From Rickettsiales bacterium (GTDB lineage Bacteria; Pseudomonadota; Alphaproteobacteria; Rs-D84), in assembly GCA_031262525.1 (NCBI GenBank), contig JAISHM010000017.1:1-38187 (forward strand): DNA of 38,187 bases, written 5' to 3'. The notes under the pieces were generated by a model. It was given only the letters and a program-made list of their open reading frames with translations. It did not search any database and was not told the origin of the DNA. The position numbers and the translations under genes were made by a program. This document shows, piece after piece, positions 19,592 through 28,639 of the stretch; positions within the stretch are counted from its first letter, which is position 1; every line of letters begins with the position of its first letter.

Positions 19592-21145
19592 TTATTCGTC
19601 GGTTGTTATACCATACACCAATTCGCGCGCCTTCATAACAATGCGTTGTGCCAGACGTTCAGACATATTATCTTCGCCCAAGATTTCAACCAATTCGTCA
19701 GACGCCAAATCCGCCAAATCCGCCAAAGAACGAATACCCGCCGCGCCCAGTTTCATAATAGTTGGACGCTTTACAAAATCAAAGCGCAATAAATCATCTG
19801 TCATACCCAGTTTATGACCCGCGTCCAGATAATCATTCTCAACTTTTTCCAGATACGTTTTCGCGCGATTTTGTAATTCTGTTGCTAATTCGGTGTTAAA
19901 GCCCTCGATAGTTTCTAATTCGTGTAAATCAACAAATGCGATTTCTTCGATAGTTCTGAAACCTTCGGTAATCAGCAGACGCGCAATCATTTCATCAACA
20001 TCCAAACCGGTAATAAATAATTCGGTTTTTTCCTTGAATTCTTTTGCGCGTTTTTCTTGTTCTTCGGCCTCGCTCATAACATCTATGTTCCAGCCTGTCA
20101 ATTGCGATGCCAAGCGTACATTTTGACCGCGACGACCAATCGCCAAAGATTGTTGGTCTTCATTTACAACAACCGCCGCAGTATGTGTATCTTCATCAAC
20201 GATGATTTTTGCAACTTTGGCTGGCTGCATAGAATTTACAATAAATACCGCAGGGTCATCAGAATATAAAATAACATCTATTTTTTCGCCATGACATTCG
20301 TTTATAACCGGTTGAATACGTGTCCCTTTTATACCAACGGTCATACCAACTGCATCAACAGATGGGTCATCAGTTTGGACCGCAATTTTCGCATGGGAAC
20401 CTGGCGCGCGCGCCACAGATTTAATTTTGATAATACCTTCGTAGATTTCTGGAACCTCGGCAACAAATAATTTCTCCATAAACATAGGATGTGTGCGGGT
20501 CAGGAAAATTTGTGGTCCGCTATTAGAACGCGCAACGTCCATAATCAACGCACGAATCCGGTCGCCAGTATTTAATTTTTCACCTGGAATCAGTTCTGTT
20601 CCGCGAATATACCCCTCGGCCTTGCCATTTATATCAACAAATATATTTCCAAATTCAATCCGTTTTACAACACCATTTACAATGTCGCCAATGTTATCTT
20701 TGAACTCTTCATACTGACGACCTTTTTCTGCATCGCGCACACGGCTGGTCATAATTTGACGCGCAATCTGAAATGCCTGGCGACCAAACTCTGGTTCTGG
20801 TAATTGGTCGGAAACAATATCGCCAACAACTGGATTAGTCGCATATTTTTTTGCCTGGGCGGGTGTCAGCATAGTGTTTGGATTATACAAAGAATCCCCC
20901 AATTCATCTGTTCCCACAGATTCAGGATTTTCAATAACATCAAACACACGACGAACATTTATCGCGCCATTTTTGCGGTCAATTGTGGCGACAATGTTAA
21001 ATTCTTCGCCATATTTTTGTTTCGCAATTTTTGCAATTGCAGATTCCAACGCGTCGAACACGATATCTGCGTCAATCTGTTTTTCATCAACCAATCCCTT
21101 GATGGCCAGTAATAAATCCTGATGTGGCATAGATGCAAATGACAT
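19592..21145 (-). CDS. nusA: Transcription termination/antitermination factor NusA
   Basis: S1 domain (GDIVNGVVKRIEFGNIFVDINGKAEGYI), KH region (CHGEKIDVILYSDDPAVFI, AIGRRGQNVRLASQLTGWNIDVMS), C-terminal helix-hairpin repeats. Confidence 0.97.
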   Translation of the reverse strand: MSFASMPHQDLLLAIKGLVDEKQIDADIVFDALESAIAKIAKQKYGEEFNIVATIDRKNGAINVRRVFDVIENPESVGTDELGDSLYNPNTMLTPAQAKKYATNPVVGDIVSDQLPEPEFGRQAFQIARQIMTSRVRDAEKGRQYEEFKDNIGDIVNGVVKRIEFGNIFVDINGKAEGYIRGTELIPGEKLNTGDRIRALIMDVARSNSGPQIFLTRTHPMFMEKLFVAEVPEIYEGIIKIKSVARAPGSHAKIAVQTDDPSVDAVGMTVGIKGTRIQPVINECHGEKIDVILYSDDPAVFIVNSMQPAKVAKIIVDEDTHTAAVVVNEDQQSLAIGRRGQNVRLASQLTGWNIDVMSEAEEQEKRAKEFKEKTELFITGLDVDEMIARLLITEGFRTIEEIAFVDLHELETIEGFNTELATELQNRAKTYLEKVENDYLDAGHKLGMTDDLLRFDFVKRPTIMKLGAAGIRSLADLADLASDELVEILGEDNMSERLAQRIVMKARELVYGITTDE

Positions 21146-21176
21146 TTAATAACTCCTTATTCGTTATCTTTGTTAA

Positions 21177-21209
21177 AAGAGCGGGATTTATTTCCAAAAT
21201 CCCGCTCTT
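21177..21209 (-). promoter_or_regulatory. Stable hairpin in the nusA 5' leader, terminator-like
   Basis: Perfect 13-bp inverted repeat AAGAGCGGGATTT / AAATCCCGCTCTT, 7-nt loop, short T run on the minus strand, 31 nt upstream of the nusA start. Confidence 0.65.
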
Positions 21210-21236
21210 AAAATTTATTTATTTAAGAACATAGTA

Positions 21237-21264
21237 ATAATAACACCAAATTATGAAAAATCAA
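21237..21264 (-). promoter_or_regulatory. Candidate nusA promoter: TTGATT, 16 bp, TATTAT
   Basis: Minus strand -35 at 21259-21264, -10 at 21237-21242. Confidence 0.5.
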
Positions 21265-21283
21265 GTAAAAGTATAAATTTATT

Positions 21284-21311
21284 TTGCTTTTGTTTCTGAT
21301 ATAATTATAAT
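21284..21311 (+). promoter_or_regulatory. Candidate tolC operon promoter: TTGCTT, 16 bp, TATAAT
   Basis: -35 at 21284-21289, -10 at 21306-21311, about 20 bp before the tolC start. Confidence 0.6.
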
Positions 21312-21331
21312 ACAAAATAGCGAGAGAGAAA

Positions 21332-22687
21332 GTGAAAAAACATTATGCTTTTTTTATTATGATGTTGTTCGCCCTGCCCGCGGTTGCGGATAATGATTGT
21401 GCATCATTGACGACTGCCCCAGATACAGAAATGACATTGCAAAATGTTGTGGAGATGGGGCTGTGTCGTAATCCGACAACTGCGGCGGCGTATTTATCAT
21501 TGGAATCGTCGCGATTGAATAAGAATGCGGAGTATAGTACATATTTACCCAGTGTCAGCGCGTCGGCAAATATCGGAGAAAATTATCAAAATAGGAATTG
21601 GGGAGAGGTAACACTGGGCGGCAGTTTGTCTGCATCTTGGTTGATTTTTGATTTTGGTAAAAGACTGGCGGACTTGAACGCTTTGTCTGCGACATGGCGT
21701 GCGACGGGGTTTGATTATAATGAATCTGTCCAGAATTATGTATATTCTGTAATTGGTGCGTATTATGGATTATTGACGGCTGATGCCAATGTATCCAGCA
21801 GTGAATCATTGTTAAATGTTGCGAAAACTGCGCGTGATACGGCAAATAAAAAGTTCAAGGCGGGCGCAGTTGCGCGTGCCGATGTGTATAAGGCTGAAAC
21901 ATCGCTGGCGTCGCGGGAATTGGATTTAGAGCGCGCAAAAAATAATCGTGAAAATGCGAAAAGCACACTGCTGACCCTGTTGTCTTTTCCGGCGACAGAC
22001 AATATAAAAATTGCGGATATATCGTCTGAATTTGGCGCAGAATCTGAAAATAAAAGCATAGACGAATTGTTGGAAACCGCAAAAAAACAAAGACCTGATT
22101 TATTGGCGGCGACCGAAAATAAAAATGCAGCATGGCATCGGCGTAACGCGTCATTTCTGAAAAATTTACCCAGTATCAGCCTATCGGGCAGTGTGGGATA
22201 TAATGACCTGTATGATAATTTATCGCATACATCTGGGGATAAAGTATCGGGCAGTATTGGTATTCGCGCGTCAATGCCGATTTTCGCGGGGTTTGCAAAT
22301 GTTTATGGTGTGCGTGCGGCCGAGGCTAATTATGACGCGGCAAAAATGCGTGAAGTGTCCGCTCAAAATGATGCAGCGCGTGATATTTACAGTGCATACA
22401 ATAATTATAAAACCGCGCAAAAGGTTTTACAACAAACAAAGACATTATTAAAAAGTGCGACTGAAAATGAAAAGGTTGTATCGGGTATGTATAAGGTTGG
22501 ACGTGCTGCAATGCTGGAATGGCAAACTGCACAATCTGAATTGGTTGATGCGTCGCGTCAGGCAAATGACGCAAAATACGACCTGTATATAAAACGGGCG
22601 GCGTTGGCAATGGCGGTTGGTGATTTAACCGCGAATTTGGGAAACTGGGAATCAAATAAAAATATGTATGGGGTAGAACCAAAATGA
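21332..22687 (+). CDS. tolC: TolC-family outer membrane efflux protein
   Basis: Signal peptide, then paired OEP repeats (LQNVVEMGLCRNPTTAAAYLSLESSRLN..., KKFKAGAVARADVYKAETSLA..., GMYKVGRAAMLEWQTAQSEL); GTG start. Confidence 0.88.
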   Translation: MKKHYAFFIMMLFALPAVADNDCASLTTAPDTEMTLQNVVEMGLCRNPTTAAAYLSLESSRLNKNAEYSTYLPSVSASANIGENYQNRNWGEVTLGGSLSASWLIFDFGKRLADLNALSATWRATGFDYNESVQNYVYSVIGAYYGLLTADANVSSSESLLNVAKTARDTANKKFKAGAVARADVYKAETSLASRELDLERAKNNRENAKSTLLTLLSFPATDNIKIADISSEFGAESENKSIDELLETAKKQRPDLLAATENKNAAWHRRNASFLKNLPSISLSGSVGYNDLYDNLSHTSGDKVSGSIGIRASMPIFAGFANVYGVRAAEANYDAAKMREVSAQNDAARDIYSAYNNYKTAQKVLQQTKTLLKSATENEKVVSGMYKVGRAAMLEWQTAQSELVDASRQANDAKYDLYIKRAALAMAVGDLTANLGNWESNKNMYGVEPK

Positions 22688-23859
22688 TTAAAATTAAAAA
22701 CTGGATAAAATGTCATAAAATTTTAAGTGTTCTGGTGGCGCTGATAATTGCGCTGTTGATTGCGTTGTTATTTGTGCCAGATGACGCGCCCAAAAAATCC
22801 GAATATTCGACGATTGCTGTGCAATTTGGAAATATAAAAAAAGTTGTGACTGCGACCGGAGAGATAAAACCAGTGAATACAATCCTGGTGGGCAGTCAGG
22901 TATCGGGAAATATTGAAACTATATTCGTGGATTATAATTCTGTGGTTAAAAAAGGTGATGTGTTGCTGACTATTGACCCCAGTGTTTTGCGTGCTACCGC
23001 GGACGAGGCAAAGGCTGCGTTGGATTCTGCCACCGCGCAACTGGATTTTGACAAGGCAGAATACGAACGTAATAAAACTTTGTTTGATGAAGGATTTATT
23101 GCACGCGCGGAATTGGAACAATCGGAAACAAAATATAAAACCAGCACCCAGTCGGTTCTGCGTGCGCGGTCGCAATATGAACGCGCGGAAACAAATCTGG
23201 GTTATACAAAAATTGTATCTCCGGTTGATGGCACTGTTATTTCGCGCAAGGTTGACAAGGGTCAAACAATCGCGGCATCTTTCCAAGCGCCAGATTTGTT
23301 CGAAATTGCCGAAGATTTATCAAAAATGCAAATTGAAACCAGTGTGTCCGAGGCCGATATCGGTATGATTGCCGAAGGACAAAAAGTATCATTCAATGTT
23401 GATGCGTATCCAACACAAATATTTGACGGAATTGTGCGTCAGGTGCGATTGAGCCCGACGACAACCAGTAATGTTGTGGTCTATACCGTTGTTATAGACG
23501 TTGATAATACAGATTTGCGTTTAATGCCTGGAATGACCGCGTTTGTTACCATAGATGTGGAAAGTCGCGAAAATGTTTGGAAGGTATCAAATGCGGCATT
23601 TTTGGTGCGTTCTTGGGACGGGATTTTGGAAAATGTACCAAATGGAGATACACCAAAAGATACCTTGGCAATAGAACGGGTGGGTGAAAAAAATATAGTT
23701 TTTGTTAAATATAAAAAGGGCGTAATCGCCAGCACTGAAACCGAAATAGTTGCCGCGGATGGAAATAACGCATTGCGCCGCGGGGACAAAATTATTGTTG
23801 GAAAATTCGGACAACAATCCAAGGCTGCGGGCGGTATGCCCATGGGCGGACGCAGATAA
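22684..23859 (+). CDS. macA: MacA-like periplasmic adaptor subunit (membrane fusion protein)
   Basis: TATGEIKPVNTILVGSQVSGNIETIFVDYNSVVKKGDVLLTIDPS; coiled-coil hairpin; SPVDGTVISRKVDKGQTIAASFQAP. Confidence 0.88.
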   Translation: MIKIKNWIKCHKILSVLVALIIALLIALLFVPDDAPKKSEYSTIAVQFGNIKKVVTATGEIKPVNTILVGSQVSGNIETIFVDYNSVVKKGDVLLTIDPSVLRATADEAKAALDSATAQLDFDKAEYERNKTLFDEGFIARAELEQSETKYKTSTQSVLRARSQYERAETNLGYTKIVSPVDGTVISRKVDKGQTIAASFQAPDLFEIAEDLSKMQIETSVSEADIGMIAEGQKVSFNVDAYPTQIFDGIVRQVRLSPTTTSNVVVYTVVIDVDNTDLRLMPGMTAFVTIDVESRENVWKVSNAAFLVRSWDGILENVPNGDTPKDTLAIERVGEKNIVFVKYKKGVIASTETEIVAADGNNALRRGDKIIVGKFGQQSKAAGGMPMGGRR

Positions 23860-24584
23860 TGAAAAACAATGTGCCAGTATTATCGTTGCAAAAAATAAAT
23901 AAAAGTTTCCCGATGGAAATAGGGGGCGAACAGCATGTTCTGTTTGATATTTCCTTTGATGTGATGCCTGGTGAATTTGTTTCAATTATGGGGCCGTCTG
24001 GTTCTGGAAAATCAACAGCGATGAATATAATTGGTGCGCTGGATACGCCGACCAGCGGGGTTTATAAATTATATGGTCGGAATATAACTAATTTAACCGC
24101 TGACGAATTGGCAACTGCGCGTAATGAGTATATTGGTTTTGTTTTCCAGAATTTTAACCTGCTGACCAAACGTAGTGTTTTGGATAATGTAATGTTGCCG
24201 TTGATGTATCGTGGGTTATCAGAAGATGAGCGTCGCGCACGCGCAAAAAAAACAATTCGCGCGGTGGGTTTGGAAAAGTTCGAGACCTATCTGCCAACAC
24301 AATTATCGGGTGGAATGCGGCAAAGGGTGGCGATTGCGCGCGCATTGGCGGGCGACCCGAAACTGATTCTGGCGGACGAGCCGACCGGAAACCTGGACAG
24401 CAAAATGGGAAATGAAATCTTGAAAATGTTCCAGCAATTAAATAAAGAATTGGGGATCACAATTGTTATGATTACTCATGAATTTGATATCGCGAAATAT
24501 ACAGGGCGACTGATTCATATTCGTGACGGGCATATTACATACGATGGGAAAATTCCAAAGGACGAAAGGGCGTTGGAAAAATGA
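23859..24584 (+). CDS. MacB/LolD-like ABC transporter ATPase
   Basis: Walker A GPSGSGKS, signature [16 protein letters not shown], Walker [14 protein letters not shown]. Confidence 0.93.
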   Translation: MKNNVPVLSLQKINKSFPMEIGGEQHVLFDISFDVMPGEFVSIMGPSGSGKSTAMNIIGALDTPTSGVYKLYGRNITNLTADELATARNEYIGFVFQNFNLLTKRSVLDNVMLPLMYRGLSEDERRARAKKTIRAVGLEKFETYLPTQLSGGMRQRVAIARALAGDPKLILADEPTGNLDSKMGNEILKMFQQLNKELGITIVMITHEFDIAKYTGRLIHIRDGHITYDGKIPKDERALEK

Positions 24585-25801
24585 CTTTTAATGACATCTT
24601 AAAAGAATCTTGGTTATCTATTAGTGGGAACAAAATACGCTCGTTCTTGACGATTCTGGGTATTATTATTGGCGTCATGGCTGTGGTTATTATGATGTCG
24701 GTTGGGGACGCCGTCCAAAATCAAATTACGGGGCAATTTTCATCATTGGGGACGAATACAATTATGATTCGCGCGGGCGCGGCGCGAACCAGTGGCGTTC
24801 GGACTATGTCGGCGATGAATACACTGACCACAGATGATGTTACCGCTCTGATGGAATTGCCAGATGTAAATTATGCGACGCCTATTCGCACGACCAGCGG
24901 AACACTGGTTTTTGGAAATAAAAATTGGACGACATCTGCGATTGGTTCGTATCCTACATACACGGATATACAAAATATAGAAATGGAACGTGGAACATTT
25001 TTTGACTGGACCGCGGTTCGCAACGCCAGCACGGCGGTCGTAATCGGTCCAACCGTTGCGCGTGAATTGGATATGGGGTCCGATCCCGTGGGTCAGGTTG
25101 TGCGTATGAATGGTGTGCCGCTGGTGGTTTTGGGGGTAACGACAGAAAAAGGTGGCGCGGGTATGACCAACAGCGATGATATGGTTTTTATTCCAATTAC
25201 AACACTGCAAAAAAGGGTTATGGGTTCGCGCTTTCCAAATTCTGTGCCGCAAATTGTATTAAAATTAAATGATGGTGCGGATAATGCGATTGCAACCGAA
25301 CAAATTACGGGATTGCTGCGCGAACGGCATCGCCTGAAAGATACGGACGCGGACGATTTTCAGATTACGGATATGAAACAAATTATGGATACAATGGATA
25401 CAATCACGGGATTTCTGAAAACTTTGCTGATGGCAATCGCGTCGGTATCATTATTGGTTGGGTCAATTGGAATTATGAATATGATGTTGGTGTCGGTTGC
25501 GGAACGCACCCGTGAAATTGGTATCAGAAAGGCAATTGGTGCGCGTGAATCACATATCACGATTCAATTTTTGAGTGAGGCTATTTTAATCTCGTTCATT
25601 GGTTCAATGATTGGTTTGGCGTTGGGGGTGATTTTATCGCAAACGATTTTGCCATCAGTTATGGATATGGATGTGCCGTTAAATATATGGTCGGTATTTT
25701 TATCCATTGGTGTTGCGGGTTTTGTCGGAATTGCGTCGGGTGTTATGCCTGCGCGTAAGGCCGCAAAATTAAACCCGATTGACGCATTGCGGTATGAATA
25801 A
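24581..25801 (+). CDS. MacB-like ABC transporter permease
   Basis: IRSFLTILGIIIGVMAVVIMMSVGDAVQNQI; FtsX-like C-terminal GSIGIMNMMLVSVAERTREIGIRKAIGA. Confidence 0.93.
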   Translation: MTFNDILKESWLSISGNKIRSFLTILGIIIGVMAVVIMMSVGDAVQNQITGQFSSLGTNTIMIRAGAARTSGVRTMSAMNTLTTDDVTALMELPDVNYATPIRTTSGTLVFGNKNWTTSAIGSYPTYTDIQNIEMERGTFFDWTAVRNASTAVVIGPTVARELDMGSDPVGQVVRMNGVPLVVLGVTTEKGGAGMTNSDDMVFIPITTLQKRVMGSRFPNSVPQIVLKLNDGADNAIATEQITGLLRERHRLKDTDADDFQITDMKQIMDTMDTITGFLKTLLMAIASVSLLVGSIGIMNMMLVSVAERTREIGIRKAIGARESHITIQFLSEAILISFIGSMIGLALGVILSQTILPSVMDMDVPLNIWSVFLSIGVAGFVGIASGVMPARKAAKLNPIDALRYE

Positions 25802-26482
25802 TTATTCAGTCTTAAATTGTTCCATAAATTTATTATGGTTTTCAATGTCTGTTTGCGGAATCGGAAAATTTCGCGCTGGGAAAATTGTATAGCCCTTTGG
25901 AATTTTTGTGAAATTTTCATTTTGCTCGGCAATAATATCCGAAATATCGCGCGCTGCATCCGCATTTTCCAGTTCCAAATAAATTTTTGCCAAAATTTCT
26001 GTGTCAATCAGTGCGCCATGCCCATCTGCGCGTGATTCCAGGGATATACCGAACCATTTCGCCAGCGCGTCCAGGGTATATTCCTTGGGCCCGAAAATTT
26101 TGTGTCGCGCGATTACCAGTGTATCCATTTGTTTGTCGCGTGGAATTTGCGGCAGTCCCAGATTTTTTAACTCAAAATTTATAAATGGAAAGTCAAAATC
26201 AATTCCATTGTGCGCAACGACCGGTGAATCACCGATAAAATCCAACATCTTTTGCGCAACATCACGGAATTTTGGTTTGTCTTCTAAAAAAGCATTTGAT
26301 AATTTATGAACTTTGTATGAATCTGGTGGAATAATTTTGCCGTCTGGATTTATGTATTCGTGAAAGGTGTTTTGGGTTATTTTCCCGCCCAAAACCTCAA
26401 TCGCGCCAATTTCAATAACGCGGTCGCCCCCCGTATAGTTAAAGCCAGTAGTTTCCAGGTCAAAGCAAATTATTCGTGTCAT
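25802..26482 (-). CDS. dnaQ: DNA polymerase III epsilon subunit (3'-5' exonuclease)
   Basis: ExoI CFDLETTGFNYTGGDRVIEIGAIEV, HNGIDFDFPFINFEL, HGALIDTEILAKIYLEL. Confidence 0.93.
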   Translation of the reverse strand: MTRIICFDLETTGFNYTGGDRVIEIGAIEVLGGKITQNTFHEYINPDGKIIPPDSYKVHKLSNAFLEDKPKFRDVAQKMLDFIGDSPVVAHNGIDFDFPFINFELKNLGLPQIPRDKQMDTLVIARHKIFGPKEYTLDALAKWFGISLESRADGHGALIDTEILAKIYLELENADAARDISDIIAEQNENFTKIPKGYTIFPARNFPIPQTDIENHNKFMEQFKTE

Positions 26483-26488
26483 AAATTG

Positions 26489-26517
26489 AATATATTATAT
26501 TTTGCGTGCAATGACAA
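26489..26517 (-). promoter_or_regulatory. Candidate dnaQ promoter: TTGTCA, 17 bp, TATATT
   Basis: Minus strand -35 at 26512-26517, -10 at 26489-26494, 6 nt before the dnaQ ATG. Confidence 0.6.
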
Positions 26518-26543
26518 TAATAATTTGTTAAATTATTCGGGTT

Positions 26544-28577
26544 ATGAAAAAAGTATTAAAAGACTTAAACGAAATGCAACGCGTTGCGGTGGAAACGACC
26601 CAGGGACCGGTTTTGGTGTTATCTGGCGCAGGCACAGGCAAAACACGCGTTATAATACGGCGTATTGCGCATATTTTGGAAAAAAAATTGGCAGAAACAT
26701 GGCAAATTTTGGCGCTGACCTTTACAAATAAGGCCGCAAACGAAATAAAAGATAGATTGGAAAATATGGGATTCCCCATAAAAAATGTAAATTGGGCGGG
26801 GACATTTCATTCAATTTGTCTGAAAATACTGCGGCGTAATACTGCGGCGGCGGGTCTGCGTGAAAACTTTTTGGTTTTCGGCGAAGAAGACCAAAAAACA
26901 ATTATGAAAAAAGCGATAGAGTTATTGAAATTGGATGTAAAAATGTATCAGCCCGCCGAATGGGTAGAAAAAATATCGCGAATAAAAGACGATGGTTTGG
27001 AATTAAAAATAGACGGGATAACAAAGAAAATTTTTGATGAATATAATGCGGAACTGGCGCGGGCGGGCGGTGTTGATTTTGGTGATTTAATTTTGCGTGT
27101 TTTAATGTTATTTAATACCAATAAAGAAATTTTGGAAAAATATAAACGACAATTTCGTTATATCTTGGTGGATGAGTTCCAGGATACAAACAACGCGCAA
27201 ATGCAGTTGTTAAAATTTTTATCCGACACACCGCAAAAAAATATCTGTTGTGTTGGGGACGACGACCAGAGTATTTATGCCTGGCGCGGGGCAAAAATAA
27301 AAAATATATTGGAATTTGATAAAACTTTTAGTGGCGCAAAAATTATTCGCCTGGAAAAAAATTATCGCAGCACGGCAATGATTTTGGGCGCGGCAAATTC
27401 ACTGATTAAACATAATCGCGGGCGTTTGGGCAAGGATTTAATTACAGACCTGGGGGTTGGAAATCCAGTGCGTATTTTTACCTTTCCGACAGACAGGGAC
27501 GAAGCGCGCTTTATCGCAAGCGCAATAAATAATTCACGCGATTTTGCAAACTCTGCAATTTTAATTCGTTCGGGAAATTTGTCGCGTTTGTTCGAAGAAG
27601 AATTTAATAAATTAAATATCCCGTTTCGTTTAATTGGGGCGATGAAGTTTTATGAGAGAATGGAAATTCGCGATGTAATTGCGTATATCAGGTTGCTGGT
27701 TTATAATTTTGATAATCTTGCTTTTGAACGTGTTATTGGAAAACCGCGTCGTGGATTTGGTTCAGTTGCGATAAAAAAAATTCAGGCGTATGGGGGAAAT
27801 TTAATGTCTGCGTTTAGCAAAATGCCATTGCGGGGCAAGGCGGGCGATGCGCGTGATAAATTTATATCTGCGTTTGATTTTGATTGGGCTGCGTTAAAGC
27901 CGGTGGATGCCGTGATGCGACTTTTGGAAAAATCTGGATATTTACAAATGTGGCGGGACAGCAAAGACCCAATGGATTCCGAGCGTCTGAAAAATATAGA
28001 TGAATTATTAAAAAATATGATTGTGAATTTTGATACCTTGCCCGAATTTTTGGAAGATGTGTCGCTGATGATAACCGATGATAAAAACAAACCGATGGGC
28101 GACGCGGTCAGTATTATGACAATTCACGCGGCAAAGGGTTTGGAATTTAATAATGTTTTTTTGCCTGCGTGGGAAACAGGGGTTTTTCCAAATCAAACCT
28201 CGTTAGACGATGGTGAATTAGAAGAAGAGCGTCGTTTGGCGTATGTTGCGATTACCCGCGCGAGAATAAATTGCATTATTACAAACGCGATGCAGCGAAT
28301 GATTTATGGAAAAACAGAATATAATTCGCCCAGTGGGTTCATAGATGAAATAGATGATAAATATAAAACATTCGGCACACAAAACCAAATGTATGAAACG
28401 CCGCGGATAAATGCAGTTCCACGAAAAAAAATATCAAACGGGTTGGTTGGAAAACTGGTGCGACATAAACAAATGGGTGGCGGCGTTGTTATAGAGGATA
28501 ATGGCGATATTTTGGTTGTGGCATTTCGGGCAAATGGAATTAAAAAAGTTGCGCGAAAATTTTTAGATATTGTTTGA
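26544..28577 (+). CDS. pcrA: UvrD/PcrA-like superfamily 1 DNA helicase
   Basis: LNEMQRVAVETTQGPVLVLSGAGTGKTRVIIRRI, VDEFQDTNNAQ, VGDDDQSIYAWRGA, LEKNYRS, MTIHAAKGLEFNNVFLPAWE, RLAYVAITRAR. Confidence 0.95.
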   Translation: MKKVLKDLNEMQRVAVETTQGPVLVLSGAGTGKTRVIIRRIAHILEKKLAETWQILALTFTNKAANEIKDRLENMGFPIKNVNWAGTFHSICLKILRRNTAAAGLRENFLVFGEEDQKTIMKKAIELLKLDVKMYQPAEWVEKISRIKDDGLELKIDGITKKIFDEYNAELARAGGVDFGDLILRVLMLFNTNKEILEKYKRQFRYILVDEFQDTNNAQMQLLKFLSDTPQKNICCVGDDDQSIYAWRGAKIKNILEFDKTFSGAKIIRLEKNYRSTAMILGAANSLIKHNRGRLGKDLITDLGVGNPVRIFTFPTDRDEARFIASAINNSRDFANSAILIRSGNLSRLFEEEFNKLNIPFRLIGAMKFYERMEIRDVIAYIRLLVYNFDNLAFERVIGKPRRGFGSVAIKKIQAYGGNLMSAFSKMPLRGKAGDARDKFISAFDFDWAALKPVDAVMRLLEKSGYLQMWRDSKDPMDSERLKNIDELLKNMIVNFDTLPEFLEDVSLMITDDKNKPMGDAVSIMTIHAAKGLEFNNVFLPAWETGVFPNQTSLDDGELEEERRLAYVAITRARINCIITNAMQRMIYGKTEYNSPSGFIDEIDDKYKTFGTQNQMYETPRINAVPRKKISNGLVGKLVRHKQMGGGVVIEDNGDILVVAFRANGIKKVARKFLDIV

Positions 28578-28639
28578 TTTTTTTCTGCTGGACATGGGCG
28601 CGTAAATTGTTCTAAACTGATTACAAAGAAAGGGAAAAG

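Noticed and set aside
19703-19733. Tandem 9-bp repeat (gccaaatcc) in nusA
   Set aside because: In-frame and encodes LADLADLA within the normal helix-hairpin repeats of the NusA C-terminus; explained by protein structure.
21215-21232. Five-codon ORF ATG TTC TTA AAT AAA TAA in the nusA leader
   Set aside because: The ATG lies so close to the predicted -10 that it may not be transcribed; too short to support from sequence alone.
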